From an uncultured Catenibacterium sp. (GTDB lineage: Bacteria > Bacillota_I > Bacilli_A > Erysipelotrichales > Coprobacillaceae): a stretch of 51,411 bases of DNA. The DNA is taken from positions 1 through 51,411 of the forward strand of contig UQGS01000010.1 in NCBI GenBank assembly GCA_900540685.1, read 5' to 3'. How positions within the stretch are numbered: position 1 is the stretch's first letter; every line of letters starts with the position of its first letter. Both the position numbers and the translations under genes were made by a program. Positions 40,642-50,436 of this stretch are shown in pieces. A model generated the notes under the pieces. That model made no database searches. It was not told where the DNA came from and worked only from the letters and a program-made list of their open reading frames with translations.

Positions 40642-42764
40642 TGAAGAGATCTAGAAATAGAAGCGCCCAGGTTGTTATGCTTGCCTTTCTCTTTATGATG
40701 ATATTATTAGGTATCAATGTCTGTTACTTATGTACAACTGGTAAGACAATGATCAGTAATGTTAATGTGCGAGACTTTGCGAAGAATCGTGGAGGAGGAC
40801 AGGTGACTAAGGTTGTTCAAGCAGCCCGTGGTACTATTTATACAAGTGATAATGAAATTGTGGCTTCTGATGTCAAGAAGTACAAGCTAAGAGCTATTCT
40901 TGCAAAAAGATTAGATGCAAAAAAGAAACCACAATATGTTGTGGATAAGGATAAAACGGCTGAGCAGCTTGCACCTATTTTAGGTGTATCAAAAGAAACA
41001 GTTTTATCTCGTTTAAATCAGAATACCTATCAGGTAGAATTTGGTAACTATGGACGTAATCTTTCTTCTATCACAAAAGAAAAGATTCAGTCATTGGGAT
41101 TACCAGGTCTTGAATTTGATGAAATCACATCTCGTAATTATCGTTTTGGTGATTTTGCAAGCTATGAAGTAGGATATGCAGCTGTTGCGGCAGAAACAGA
41201 TCCTTATAATATCATCGGTCAGATGGGTATTGAAAAGAGCTACAATAACTGGCTTAAGGGTACAAATGGACAAAGAATCTACTTAGTAGATTCTAAACGT
41301 AATACGCTTCCTAATGGAGTTATTTCTGATAAGAAGGCAGTAAGTGGAAATGATGTCTATTTGACAATCAATTCTACTCTTCAGACAGAATTAGATTCAT
41401 TAATGAAAGATATGCAGGAAAATACAAAAGCCACTAAAGCCTGTGCAGCTGTTATGAATGCGAAAACAGGGGCTATTCTTGCAGTCTCTAACTATCCTTC
41501 ATTTGATCCAAACAAACGTGATTTCACAAACTACAATGATACATTCCTCAATGAAGCATTTGAATGTGGTTCTGTCTTCAAACCATTTGTTTATGCTAAT
41601 GCCTTAACAGATGGCGTATTAGACTTAGATAGTAAGTATGAATCAGGGGATTATAATTATGTCTCTAATGGTCGTGTGATTGCGACAATTCATGATCATA
41701 ACAGAAGAGGATGGGGACGTATTACTTATCGAGAAGGTCTTTATCATTCTTCTAATACAGCTATTTGTCATATACTTGCGGAACATACAAATATGTCTAG
41801 CCTCATTGAAGACTATAAGAATCTTGGATTATTCCAGACAAGTAAAGTAGATGGTTTATTCTCTGGTAGTGGTGTAAAGGGCTATGATGGTAAAACAAAG
41901 AGTCTTGAATATTTCACTACAGGATTTGGTCAAGGTTCTTCAGTGACTACATTACAATTATTAAGAGGCTATTCTGCTTTTGCGAATGATGGTCGTACAG
42001 TAGAACCATATTTAGTGGAAAAGGTTGTTAATCCTACAAATGGTAAAACACTATATAGTGCGAAAACATCTTATTCTAAGAAAATCTACTCTACTGATGC
42101 AGTAGCGCAGATGAGAACACTATTATATGGTGTTGTAAATATTGATGGGTCTACAGGTCGTGATTATAGAGATTCATCTGTAGAAATCATCGGTAAGACT
42201 GGTACGGGTCAGATTGCAGAAAATGGGGCTTATTCAGCTTCGAAGCATACGCATTCCTTTGTGGGTATGGCACCTTATCGTGATCCTGAAGTAGAAGTCA
42301 TTGTCTGGTTCCAGAATGAAAGCAGTGGAACAAACTATTCTGGAGAACTTGTAAAGAGTATTACTAAATCAGCGCTTAATATCTTAAGCAAAGATACTGA
42401 AAAGGTTAATACATCACCTTATGTGTTAAATAACTATATGAACCAGAGTACATCTTATGTAGGTGGTATCTTAAAGAAGCATTCTTTAACACCAATCTTG
42501 ATTGGTGATGGTTCTACTGTCATTGGACAGTATCCATCAGGTACTACAGAAGTCACAACAGGCTCTAAAGTGCTCTTATTAACAGATGGACAGAAATATA
42601 CAATGCCTTCAATGCTTGGCTGGTCTCGAAAAGAGGCAGAAGCCTTTGCATCATTGACAGGTGTTGAAATTAAAATGAATGGTTTGGGCTCTATTTATGC
42701 ACAAAGCATTACTAAGGGAACTGAATTAAAACAAGGCACTGTAATTGAGCTCTATGCGAAATAA
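40641..42764 (+). CDS. Class B penicillin-binding protein with PASTA domains
   Basis: Septal transpeptidase of 707 residues (FtsI/PBP2x/SpoVD-like). One N-terminal helix (about 9-30), a pedestal/dimer domain (about 50-210), and a transpeptidase domain with Ser311-x-x-Lys314 (GSVFKP), Ser370-Ser371-Asn372 and Lys519-Thr-Gly (GKTGTG). Two C-terminal PASTA domains (about 575-640 and 645-706) end the protein. It crosslinks peptidoglycan at the septum. PASTA domains occur both in PBP2x and SpoVD; since sporulation genes were not seen here, I favour a division role but leave the symbol blank. Confidence 0.93.
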   Translation: MKRSRNRSAQVVMLAFLFMMILLGINVCYLCTTGKTMISNVNVRDFAKNRGGGQVTKVVQAARGTIYTSDNEIVASDVKKYKLRAILAKRLDAKKKPQYVVDKDKTAEQLAPILGVSKETVLSRLNQNTYQVEFGNYGRNLSSITKEKIQSLGLPGLEFDEITSRNYRFGDFASYEVGYAAVAAETDPYNIIGQMGIEKSYNNWLKGTNGQRIYLVDSKRNTLPNGVISDKKAVSGNDVYLTINSTLQTELDSLMKDMQENTKATKACAAVMNAKTGAILAVSNYPSFDPNKRDFTNYNDTFLNEAFECGSVFKPFVYANALTDGVLDLDSKYESGDYNYVSNGRVIATIHDHNRRGWGRITYREGLYHSSNTAICHILAEHTNMSSLIEDYKNLGLFQTSKVDGLFSGSGVKGYDGKTKSLEYFTTGFGQGSSVTTLQLLRGYSAFANDGRTVEPYLVEKVVNPTNGKTLYSAKTSYSKKIYSTDAVAQMRTLLYGVVNIDGSTGRDYRDSSVEIIGKTGTGQIAENGAYSASKHTHSFVGMAPYRDPEVEVIVWFQNESSGTNYSGELVKSITKSALNILSKDTEKVNTSPYVLNNYMNQSTSYVGGILKKHSLTPILIGDGSTVIGQYPSGTTEVTTGSKVLLLTDGQKYTMPSMLGWSRKEAEAFASLTGVEIKMNGLGSIYAQSITKGTELKQGTVIELYAK

Positions 42765-42770
42765 GTGACA

Positions 42771-42799
42771 TTGTATTTACACCCATATTATGCTACACT
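42771..42799 (+). promoter_or_regulatory. Possible internal promoter before mraY
   Basis: TTGTAT (42771-42776), 17 bp, TACACT (42794-42799) with an extended TGc (42791-42793), in the 65-bp gap after the PBP gene. Confidence 0.5.
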
Positions 42800-42829
42800 T
42801 GTGGGGTAAAATAGAGGGAGGACATTTTC

Positions 42830-43798
42830 ATGTTTCTATTAATGATCAGTTTTATTGTGGCATTAGCGCTTGTACTTGTCGCAATGCCTAAGGTTATACC
42901 TTACTTACATAAATTAAAGTTTGGACAGGTAGAAAGAGAAGAGGGACTTGCTTCTCATAAGAAAAAGGGTGGAACACCTACAATGGGTGGTGTGGTATTT
43001 ATTATCGCTACAGTCATTGCAGCTTATATCTGCCATTATCAAAACTTCATGAATCCATATGTAAACCTATTAACATTTGCATTAGTAGGATTTGGTCTTA
43101 TTGGATTTATTGATGATTACTTAATTGTTGTACAGCACAGCAATAAAGGCTTAAAGCCAAGCTATAAATATGCGATGCAGTCAGTGATTGCGATTGCATT
43201 CTATTTCTTAGCTAAAGCTTATTTACCTAATTTCTCTACAGAAATTATTATTCCTATTGCACATGTAAGTGTAAATCTTGGATGGTTCTATCCAGTCTTT
43301 GTTTATTTCATGTTTACTGCTGAATCAAATGCAGTGAACTTAACAGATGGATTAGATGGACTTGCAACAGGTCTTATGATTATCGCATTGACACCATTTG
43401 TCGCTTTCGCAATTTTAAGTAAGAATGTAGAAGCAGCTATTTTTGGGGCAGCCTTAATGGGTGGTCTCACTGGATTCTTAGTATTTAATGCCCATCCAGC
43501 TAAGATCTTCATGGGTGATTGTGGTTCTCTTGCATTGGGTGGTATTCTTGCAGCATTTGCAGTAATCACTAAACAAGAATTACTTGTATTAATTATTGGT
43601 ATTGTGCCATTAATTGAAACATTATCTGTATGTATTCAGGTTATTTCATTTAAGACTAGAGGTAAGAGAGTCTTCAAGATGGCACCTATCCATCATCATT
43701 TTGAAATGTGTGGATGGAGTGAAAATAAAGTTGTTGTTACTTTCTGGGCAGTAGGATTTATTGCCGGTATTATTGGATTATTGTTAGGGGTGTTATAA
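42830..43798 (+). CDS. mraY: Phospho-N-acetylmuramoyl-pentapeptide-transferase
   Basis: Polytopic enzyme of 322 residues with about ten helices that makes lipid I from UDP-MurNAc-pentapeptide and undecaprenyl phosphate. Diagnostic motifs are SHKKKGGTPTMGG (about 43-55), GFIDDYLIV with the catalytic Asp pair (about 96-104), AVNLTDGLDGLATG (about 168-181), FNAHPAKIFMGDCGSLALGG (about 222-241) and PIHHHFEMCGW (about 286-296). AGGGAGG precedes the start. Confidence 0.97.
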   Translation: MFLLMISFIVALALVLVAMPKVIPYLHKLKFGQVEREEGLASHKKKGGTPTMGGVVFIIATVIAAYICHYQNFMNPYVNLLTFALVGFGLIGFIDDYLIVVQHSNKGLKPSYKYAMQSVIAIAFYFLAKAYLPNFSTEIIIPIAHVSVNLGWFYPVFVYFMFTAESNAVNLTDGLDGLATGLMIIALTPFVAFAILSKNVEAAIFGAALMGGLTGFLVFNAHPAKIFMGDCGSLALGGILAAFAVITKQELLVLIIGIVPLIETLSVCIQVISFKTRGKRVFKMAPIHHHFEMCGWSENKVVVTFWAVGFIAGIIGLLLGVL

Positions 43799-45139
43799 AT
43801 GTTTAAAGGCAAAAAAGTACTTGTATTAGGGCTTGCAAAAAGTGGTAAGGCAGCAGTTGAATTATTAAAATTCATGCATGCTGATATCACTATTAATGAA
43901 TCAAAGAATAAAGAAGATATTCCTGAATATGACACATATGTGAGTGAAGGAATTGAAATGGTATGTGGCGGACAGCCAGATGAATTATTTGAAAGAGATT
44001 TTGACTTTGTAGTTAAGAATCCAGGTATTAATTATCATGCACCATTTATCTTGCGTTTAAAGGAACGTGGTATTCCTGTTTATACAGAAATTGAATTAGG
44101 CTATAAAGTAGCTAAGAAGCAGCATTATATTGCGGTAACAGGAACAAATGGTAAGACTACGACTGTAACTTTGATTTATGAAATCTTAAAAGCTGCAGGT
44201 CGCAAGGCACATATTTGCGGTAACTACGGTATTCCTTATTGTGAAGTCGTATTAAATGAACATTTATATGAAGAAGAAGGACATGATATCGTTGTTGAAA
44301 TGTCTAACTTCCAGCTCATTGATATTGAAGAATTCAAGCCTGAAGTGGCCACAGTATTAAACTTAACACCTGATCATCTTGATTATATGGATTCTTTAGA
44401 TGAATATTATGCATCTAAGATGCGTATTTATATGAATCAGGATGCGAATGATTTATTTATTAATAATAGTGATGATGAAACTTTACAGTCTTATTTAAAT
44501 CAATATAAAGTACCATCACGTATTGAAACATTCTCAGTAGAAGGACATGCAGATGTCGAATTAAAGGACAATGCAATCTATTATAAGGGTCAGAAAGTTA
44601 TAAATCGTAATGAAATCAAGATTGTTGGCTTACATAATGTAGCCAATATGATGGTTGCTATTGCATCTTGTGCTGCAGTAGGTGTCTCACTTGATTCTAT
44701 TCATGATACACTTGCAGCCTTCAAGGGTGTAGAACATCGTATTGAGTTTGTCAGAGAACTAGATGGTGTACGCTATTACAATGACTCTAAAGGAACTAAT
44801 ACGGATGCTGCAGTGATTGCGATTAAAGCATTTGAAAAGCCTGTTATTTTATTAATGGGTGGTCATGAAAAGAACCTTGATTTAAAGGATGTCAGAGAAC
44901 AGAACCCTCTTATTAAGACATTGATCTGTTTTGGTGAAACAAAAGAACGTTTCTCTAAAGATATGGCACATCCTCATACTATCGTTGTAGATCATATGAA
45001 AGATGCAATTTTAAAGGCAAAAGAAATTTCTGAAGAAGGCGATGTTGTATTGCTTTCTCCTTCAACAAGTTCATTCGATGAATTCCATAGTTATGTTGAA
45101 AGAGGAAATGTCTTCAAGGACATCGTAAACAAATTATAG
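43799..45139 (+). CDS. murD: UDP-N-acetylmuramoyl-L-alanine:D-glutamate ligase
   Basis: Mur ligase of 446 residues that adds D-Glu to UDP-MurNAc-Ala. The N-terminal Rossmann domain starts KKVLVLGLAKSGKAAVELL, the P-loop is TGTNGKTTT (about 115-123), LNLTPDHLDYMDSLDEYYASKMRIY lies in the central domain, and FYNDSKGTN-like YYNDSKGTNTDA marks domain 3. It begins immediately after the mraY stop codon, indicating coupled translation. Confidence 0.97.
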   Translation: MFKGKKVLVLGLAKSGKAAVELLKFMHADITINESKNKEDIPEYDTYVSEGIEMVCGGQPDELFERDFDFVVKNPGINYHAPFILRLKERGIPVYTEIELGYKVAKKQHYIAVTGTNGKTTTVTLIYEILKAAGRKAHICGNYGIPYCEVVLNEHLYEEEGHDIVVEMSNFQLIDIEEFKPEVATVLNLTPDHLDYMDSLDEYYASKMRIYMNQDANDLFINNSDDETLQSYLNQYKVPSRIETFSVEGHADVELKDNAIYYKGQKVINRNEIKIVGLHNVANMMVAIASCAAVGVSLDSIHDTLAAFKGVEHRIEFVRELDGVRYYNDSKGTNTDAAVIAIKAFEKPVILLMGGHEKNLDLKDVREQNPLIKTLICFGETKERFSKDMAHPHTIVVDHMKDAILKAKEISEEGDVVLLSPSTSSFDEFHSYVERGNVFKDIVNKL

Positions 45140-45150
45140 GAGTGAGTTAA

Positions 45151-46239
45151 ATGAAAATTATAGTAAGTGCTGGTGGAACAGGAGGACATATCTATCCTGC
45201 TCTTGCCTTAGTTGATTATATTAAGAAATGTGATCCGGATACAGAATTCTTATTTGTAGGAACAACAGATAGACTAGAATCTCAGATTGTACCTCAGATG
45301 GGACTTAATTATCGTGGATTACATGTCAAAGGTCTTGTAGGCAATCCTTTACAGAAGGCTAAAAATGCATTGATTTTCTTAAAGTCTCTCAAGTCATCTA
45401 AGAAGATCTTAAAGGAATTCAATCCTGATATCGTCATTGGGTTTGGTGGATATCCAAGTGCCTCTATTGTCTTAGCAGCAAGTCAGAAAGGCTATAAGAC
45501 AATGATTCATGAACAGAATTCTATCATTGGTCTCACAAATAAGATTTTAATTAAACGTGTAGATGAAATCATCTGCTGTTATGAAAAAGCCTTAGACGCA
45601 TTCCCTCAGGATAAGACTAAACTGCTTGGTAACCCACGTGCATCAGTTGTATCTGAAGGAGTCCTTAAGGATGTTCATAATCTTTATAATATCGCACCAG
45701 ATAGAAAAGTTATGGTGATTGTTATGGGATCACTTGGATCAGCAACAGTGAATGCAGTGATGAAGGATGCTTTACATAAGATGGATCATAAGGATTATGA
45801 TGTACTTTATGTTACAGGTAAGACATATTATGAAAAGATGAAGGAAGAACTTAAGGATTTAAGTGAATCTATTCATGTATTACCTTATATTGATGATATG
45901 CCAAGTGTATTGCATAGCTGTGACTTAGCAGTAAGTCGTGCAGGAGCTACTACTCTTGCGGAAATGACAGCATTAGGTACTGCTTCAATTATTATTCCTA
46001 GCCCATATGTTGTGGCAAACCATCAGGAATATAATGCACGTGAACTTGTCAGCAAGGGAGCAGCACATTTGATTCTTGAAAAGGATTTAAACGCAGATCA
46101 GTTTGTAGAAGTTGTTGATCAATATATGAACAATGAAGAGATGCGTAAGGAATTATCAGAAAAAGCACTTGCTTTAGGTAAACCTCATGCATGTGAGGAT
46201 ATTTATAAAGAAATCTTAAAATTAACAGGAGGACGCTAA
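45151..46239 (+). CDS. murG: UDP-GlcNAc:lipid I N-acetylglucosaminyltransferase
   Basis: Membrane-associated GT-B glycosyltransferase of 362 residues that converts lipid I to lipid II. The N-terminal G loop is SAGGTGGHIYPALAL (6-20). HEQNSIIGLTNK, GNPRASV and the donor site SRAGATTLAEMTALG followed by HQEYNARELVSKGAA are diagnostic. TAGGAGTGAG precedes the ATG, and it lies 11 bp after murD. Confidence 0.97.
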   Translation: MKIIVSAGGTGGHIYPALALVDYIKKCDPDTEFLFVGTTDRLESQIVPQMGLNYRGLHVKGLVGNPLQKAKNALIFLKSLKSSKKILKEFNPDIVIGFGGYPSASIVLAASQKGYKTMIHEQNSIIGLTNKILIKRVDEIICCYEKALDAFPQDKTKLLGNPRASVVSEGVLKDVHNLYNIAPDRKVMVIVMGSLGSATVNAVMKDALHKMDHKDYDVLYVTGKTYYEKMKEELKDLSESIHVLPYIDDMPSVLHSCDLAVSRAGATTLAEMTALGTASIIIPSPYVVANHQEYNARELVSKGAAHLILEKDLNADQFVEVVDQYMNNEEMRKELSEKALALGKPHACEDIYKEILKLTGGR

Positions 46240-46240
46240 T

Positions 46241-47152
46241 ATGGATGTGAAGCAGGTATATAACGATCTTGTGTCTATGGATGTAGGCAATGTCATTGAA
46301 AATGAACCTATGTACAAGCATACAACCTATAAAGTAGGTGGACCTGCCAAGATATTCGTTAAAGTTAAGGATATCGATTCACTTATTCAGACTTTAAAGT
46401 ATTGTCGTGATCATGATATTAAACGTATGGTCATTGGTAATGGCAGTGATCTCCTATTTAGTGATAAAGAATATGATGGCGTCATCGTCTCTATGAAATC
46501 ATTTGATGATGTCAAGATGAATGGCAGCACTATTGTGGCACAGGCAGGTGTCTCTATGATTGCCTTAGCCTATTCTAGTGCCAAAGCAGGATTATCAGGC
46601 TTTGAATTCATGGGCGGTATTCCTGGTGATATGGGTGGAGGTATTTTTATGAATGCTGGTGCCTATAAGTATTGTATGGCAGATGTATTTGTTAGTGCTC
46701 GTGTACTAGATGATGATTTGAATGTTATTACATTAAGTAAAGAGGATATGGAATTCTCTTATCGTCATTCGGTATTACAGAAGCATCCTGGTTGGATTAT
46801 TCTTGATGCAACATTTGGAATGACTGCAAAAGATCCAGGTGAAATCCGTAAGGTGCTAGATAAACGTAAAGAACGTCGTATGAGTACACAGCCATGGAAT
46901 TTTGCATGTGCAGGTAGTGTTTTTAGAAATCCTGAAGAAAAACCTGCCTGGCGTTATATTGATGAAGCAGGGCTGCGCGGTTATGAAATTGGTGGTGCAC
47001 AGGTATCACCTAAACATTCAAACTTTATCGTAAACAATGGATATGCAAGTGCCAAGGATATTCTTGACCTCATCAATCATGTCCAGAACACTGTTTATGA
47101 TAAGTTTGGCGTCAAGCTTCATAAAGAAGTTATTTTAGTGAATTGGGATTAA
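46241..47152 (+). CDS. murB: UDP-N-acetylenolpyruvoylglucosamine reductase
   Basis: FAD-dependent reductase of 303 residues that finishes UDP-MurNAc synthesis. YKVGGPAKIFVKV and GNGSDLLFSDKEYDGVIV bind FAD, GFEFMGGIPGDMGGGIFMNAGAY is the core motif, and CAGSVFRNPEEKPAWRYIDEAGLRGYEIGGAQVSPKHSNFIVN contains the catalytic Ser of type II MurB, quoted here as landmarks within the C-terminal domain. It starts one base after the murG stop with AGGAGG upstream. Confidence 0.96.
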   Translation: MDVKQVYNDLVSMDVGNVIENEPMYKHTTYKVGGPAKIFVKVKDIDSLIQTLKYCRDHDIKRMVIGNGSDLLFSDKEYDGVIVSMKSFDDVKMNGSTIVAQAGVSMIALAYSSAKAGLSGFEFMGGIPGDMGGGIFMNAGAYKYCMADVFVSARVLDDDLNVITLSKEDMEFSYRHSVLQKHPGWIILDATFGMTAKDPGEIRKVLDKRKERRMSTQPWNFACAGSVFRNPEEKPAWRYIDEAGLRGYEIGGAQVSPKHSNFIVNNGYASAKDILDLINHVQNTVYDKFGVKLHKEVILVNWD

Positions 47153-47154
47153 AT

Positions 47155-47928
47155 ATGGATAAGAAACCTAATTATGTATTTAATGAATATGATCGCAGCC
47201 CATCACGTGAGTTAATTGAAAAAAACAGACGTAAAAGAAAACTCAGAAAACGTCGTCTCACATTACTTGGCATTATCCTTCTGATCATTTTGGGATATAT
47301 TGTATCCCCACTATCAAAGGTAATGTCTGTTAATGTGAAAGGTAATTCACAGTTATCAAAGGAATTGATCGTACAGGAATCAGGTATTACAAATCATACT
47401 TATCATTTGTTTTTGAACAACGATAAAATTAAAGATAATTTGAAGAAGACAGGACTTGTTACAAAAGCGTATGTCACTCATAACATCTTAGGTAGCGTTT
47501 CTATTGAAGTTCAGGAAGCAGGTTTAGTAGCTTACATGGAATTAGATAAGAAGACTTATGTAGTTACTGAAGAAGGTAAGCTTATACAGTTAGTTGAAGG
47601 TATGAATTATACAGGACTTAAACAGATTCCTAAGATTTCAGGATTTACTGATTTAAATGTAGTAGAAGAATTAGCTAGCCAATATGCTTCTATTCCTGTC
47701 GCTATTAGAAATGCAGTAAGTGATATCGTTTATTATCCAGAAAAAGGATATGATGCACGTGTGGCTTTAATTCTAGATGATGGAAAGAAATTGATTGTAG
47801 ATATAGAAGGTATGAAGGATACATTGTCTCCAACACGCTTTAATTATTCAGCTTATATGCAAAGTAAAAGTGATGTTTGCGTATTCTCATTTGAAGGTAG
47901 AAACCTTTACATGACTAAATGTGAGTAA
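47155..47928 (+). CDS. divIB: Cell division protein DivIB/FtsQ
   Basis: Bitopic protein of 257 residues: a cytoplasmic basic region (ENRRKRKLRKRR-like, about 20-35), one helix (about 36-53), a POTRA domain (about 54-125, VMSVNVKGNSQLSKELIV) and a beta domain to about 255. It works with FtsL and DivIC at the septum. The ATG at 47155 is chosen; an in-frame TTG at 47143 lies within the end of murB. The RBS is weak, so coupling to murB is likely. Confidence 0.92.
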   Translation: MDKKPNYVFNEYDRSPSRELIEKNRRKRKLRKRRLTLLGIILLIILGYIVSPLSKVMSVNVKGNSQLSKELIVQESGITNHTYHLFLNNDKIKDNLKKTGLVTKAYVTHNILGSVSIEVQEAGLVAYMELDKKTYVVTEEGKLIQLVEGMNYTGLKQIPKISGFTDLNVVEELASQYASIPVAIRNAVSDIVYYPEKGYDARVALILDDGKKLIVDIEGMKDTLSPTRFNYSAYMQSKSDVCVFSFEGRNLYMTKCE

Positions 47929-48038
47929 ACATATCACTTTACACGTCATATAAATGGAACTCGTGATAAGTAATCTATAAATCGTTTTCATTATTTTGTA
48001 ATTATGATAAAATAAGATTATATGTAAGGAGAGTGTCT

Positions 48039-49304
48039 ATGAAAAGAATATATGCTGTTTTAGACGTCGGTTCTACGACACTGAAGTTACTTGTCGCAGA
48101 GTTGATGAGCACTAATATTAATATACTCTTCACGAAGAAATTAGCGAGCCATGCGATTGAGAATGGCTTGATAAAAAATGAAGAAGTACTGGTTGATGAA
48201 ATCAGATCAATCATAAAAGAAGCAGATGCTGAATTGAATACTACAATCACATCTGTCGCACTTGTTCTTCCAAGCAATTATGCAAGAACATATCAAACTA
48301 AAGGTATTACAAAAGTCACTTCAGCTCAGGACAAGATTGAAGTGAGTGATATTGTACGTGTATTGCAGATTGCACAGCGCTTTGAAAAGAGCAAGAAAGA
48401 AGAAATTGTATCAACTATTCCTGTTAAGTACCTATTAGATACAAAGGAAGTAGATCGTATGCCTCTTGGTTTACGTTCTGCCTCTTTAAAGGTAGAAGCA
48501 CTTGTGATTACAACAAGCAAGAAGGTGTTGTATTCATATCTGACAGCTGTTGAAAAAGCAGGACTAGATGTTATTGATATTACGATTGATGCCTATGCTT
48601 CCGCAAAAGAGGCGTTTGATGCTGTATATCTTCAAGAAGGGGCAGTGATGATCAATATCGGACATGATCATTCAACACTATCTTTCTTTGAAGAAGGTTA
48701 CTTGAAATATTTGAAGACTATTCCAATGGGTGGTTATACACTTACTGCTGCTATTGCAGATGCATGGCAGATTTCAATGGAACAGGCTGAAATATATAAA
48801 GTTAAGTATGGTACATGCGAAAATGGTCTAGGTGAAGAAGATGTTATTCATACTACCATTATAGATGGAGTAGAAAAGAATTATACACAGAAAGATTTGT
48901 CTGAAGTATTACAGACAGCTGTCTGGGAAATGATGGCAGAGATTAAGAAATCTTTAGATGCTATCAACGATGGACGTACTTATGAAACTGTTGTTGTAGG
49001 TGGAGGAGGAGAATTGCCTTGCCTTAACTTAATTGCGACAGATGTATTAGGTACACCTGTAAGATGTTATCGACCAGAAACAGTAGGTGCAAGAGATATG
49101 TCTCTTGTTCCATGTTTAGGTATGTTATATTGCTTAGATGATCGTAAGGAATTGATTGGTGAAGATGTTGTTTCACTTGTTCTTCCTGATTTATCAAGCA
49201 CGATGAGCATGAAGGTAAGAGGCTTAACTATGGCTAAAACTGAAACAACTCATCATAAAGGCAAGTTTAGAAAGTTTTTTGATTCGATATTAAGTGATGA
49301 TTAA
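48039..49304 (+). CDS. ftsA: Cell division protein FtsA
   Basis: Actin-like ATPase of 421 residues that tethers FtsZ to the membrane. The phosphate-1 motif is AVLDVGSTTLKLLVAE (6-21), the SHS2/1C domain follows (about 80-160), phosphate-2 is MINIGHDHSTLSFF, and the adenosine motif is VVVGGGGELPCL. The C-terminal KFRKFFDSILSDD is a typical amphipathic membrane-targeting helix. The ATG at 48039 follows AAGGAGAG. It is separated from divIB by a 110-bp AT-rich gap without clear promoter boxes and sits 15 bp before ftsZ. Confidence 0.94.
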   Translation: MKRIYAVLDVGSTTLKLLVAELMSTNINILFTKKLASHAIENGLIKNEEVLVDEIRSIIKEADAELNTTITSVALVLPSNYARTYQTKGITKVTSAQDKIEVSDIVRVLQIAQRFEKSKKEEIVSTIPVKYLLDTKEVDRMPLGLRSASLKVEALVITTSKKVLYSYLTAVEKAGLDVIDITIDAYASAKEAFDAVYLQEGAVMINIGHDHSTLSFFEEGYLKYLKTIPMGGYTLTAAIADAWQISMEQAEIYKVKYGTCENGLGEEDVIHTTIIDGVEKNYTQKDLSEVLQTAVWEMMAEIKKSLDAINDGRTYETVVVGGGGELPCLNLIATDVLGTPVRCYRPETVGARDMSLVPCLGMLYCLDDRKELIGEDVVSLVLPDLSSTMSMKVRGLTMAKTETTHHKGKFRKFFDSILSDD

Positions 49305-49319
49305 AGTGAGGGTAGGACA

Positions 49320-50396
49320 ATGGATGAAAATTTAGATTTTGTGAAGGTTGCAAAAATAAAAGTTATTGGTGTAGGTGGCGGTGGTAACAACGCTGTTAAT
49401 AGAATGGTGACTGATCAGGTAAAGGGTGTTGAATTCTATGTAGCTAACACTGATGCACAGGTACTAAAGAGTATTACAGGTGTGAATAAGATTTTCTTAG
49501 GAAGAGATGTAACACAGGGATTAGGTGCTGGAGGAAATCCAGAAATCGGTCGTAAGGCTGCTCAGGAATCTGAAAATGAAATTAGAGAAGCTTTAGCTGA
49601 TGCCAACATGGTCTTCGTAGCTGCCGGAATGGGTGGCGGAACTGGTACTGGTGGTGCCCCTGTTGTAGCAAAGATTGCAAGAGAATTAGGTGCTTTAACT
49701 GTAGGTGTAGTTACTTCACCTTTCACATTTGAAGGACCAAGAAGAAAAAGACAGGCATTTGCAGGATTAGAAGAATTACGTAAGAATGTTGACTCTATTA
49801 TCGTTGTATCTAATGATCGTCTTCTTGAAGTTATTGGTAATCGTCCAATGAATGAAGCGTTCAGAGAAGCAGATAATATCTTACGTCAGTCAGTTCAGAC
49901 AATTACTGACTTAATTGCGATTCCAGCAATGATCAACCTTGACTTTGCGGATGTAAGCTCAGTCATGAAGGATCGTGGCGATGCACTTATTGGTATCGGT
50001 ATGGCTGAAGGTGAAAATAAAGCACAGGAAGCTGCAAAGCGTGCTGTTTCATCACCATTATTAGATGTATCTATTACTGGTGCTAAGGATGCCATCGTTA
50101 ATATTACTGGTGGACCAAGCATGTCATTATTTGAAGCCAGTGAAGCGTTTGCGACTATTACTGAAGCAATTGGTAATGATGTCAATGCCATCATGGGTGT
50201 TGCTTCTAATGATCAGTTAGATGATCAGATCATCGTTACTATCATTGCGACTGGTTTTGAAGAAGATCAGCCTGAAGAAGAAGTCGTAGTGACTCCAAAA
50301 CAGACATATACAGTACATGGTAATAAGACAACTTCTGTCATCGATGACGATGATGAAGATCCATTACCAGGCTTTATCAGAAATAGAAAAATTTAA
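49320..50396 (+). CDS. ftsZ: Cell division protein FtsZ
   Basis: Tubulin-like GTPase of 358 residues that forms the Z ring. The tubulin signature is GGGTGTG (105-111), with VGVGGGGNNAVNRM at the N-terminus and NLDFADVSSVMKDRGDALIG as the T7 loop with its catalytic Asp. The C-terminal linker is short and acidic, and the conserved tail reads DPLPGFIRNRKI, a recognisable variant of the DIPxFLR peptide that binds FtsA. GAGGGTAGGA precedes the ATG. Confidence 0.98.
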   Translation: MDENLDFVKVAKIKVIGVGGGGNNAVNRMVTDQVKGVEFYVANTDAQVLKSITGVNKIFLGRDVTQGLGAGGNPEIGRKAAQESENEIREALADANMVFVAAGMGGGTGTGGAPVVAKIARELGALTVGVVTSPFTFEGPRRKRQAFAGLEELRKNVDSIIVVSNDRLLEVIGNRPMNEAFREADNILRQSVQTITDLIAIPAMINLDFADVSSVMKDRGDALIGIGMAEGENKAQEAAKRAVSSPLLDVSITGAKDAIVNITGGPSMSLFEASEAFATITEAIGNDVNAIMGVASNDQLDDQIIVTIIATGFEEDQPEEEVVVTPKQTYTVHGNKTTSVIDDDDEDPLPGFIRNRKI

Positions 50397-50420
50397 GCTA
50401 ACATTATGTTAGCTTTTTTT
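50395..50420 (+). terminator. Terminator of the division cluster
   Basis: AAGCTAAC (50395-50402), 5-base loop, GTTAGCTT (50408-50415), T residues to 50420. It overlaps the ftsZ stop codon. Confidence 0.92.
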
Positions 50421-50436
50421 ACAAGGGGGAAATTCT

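Noticed and set aside
47929..48038. Possible ftsA promoter in the gap after divIB
   Set aside because: Several AT-rich -10-like sequences are present but none pairs with a convincing -35 at 16-18 bp.
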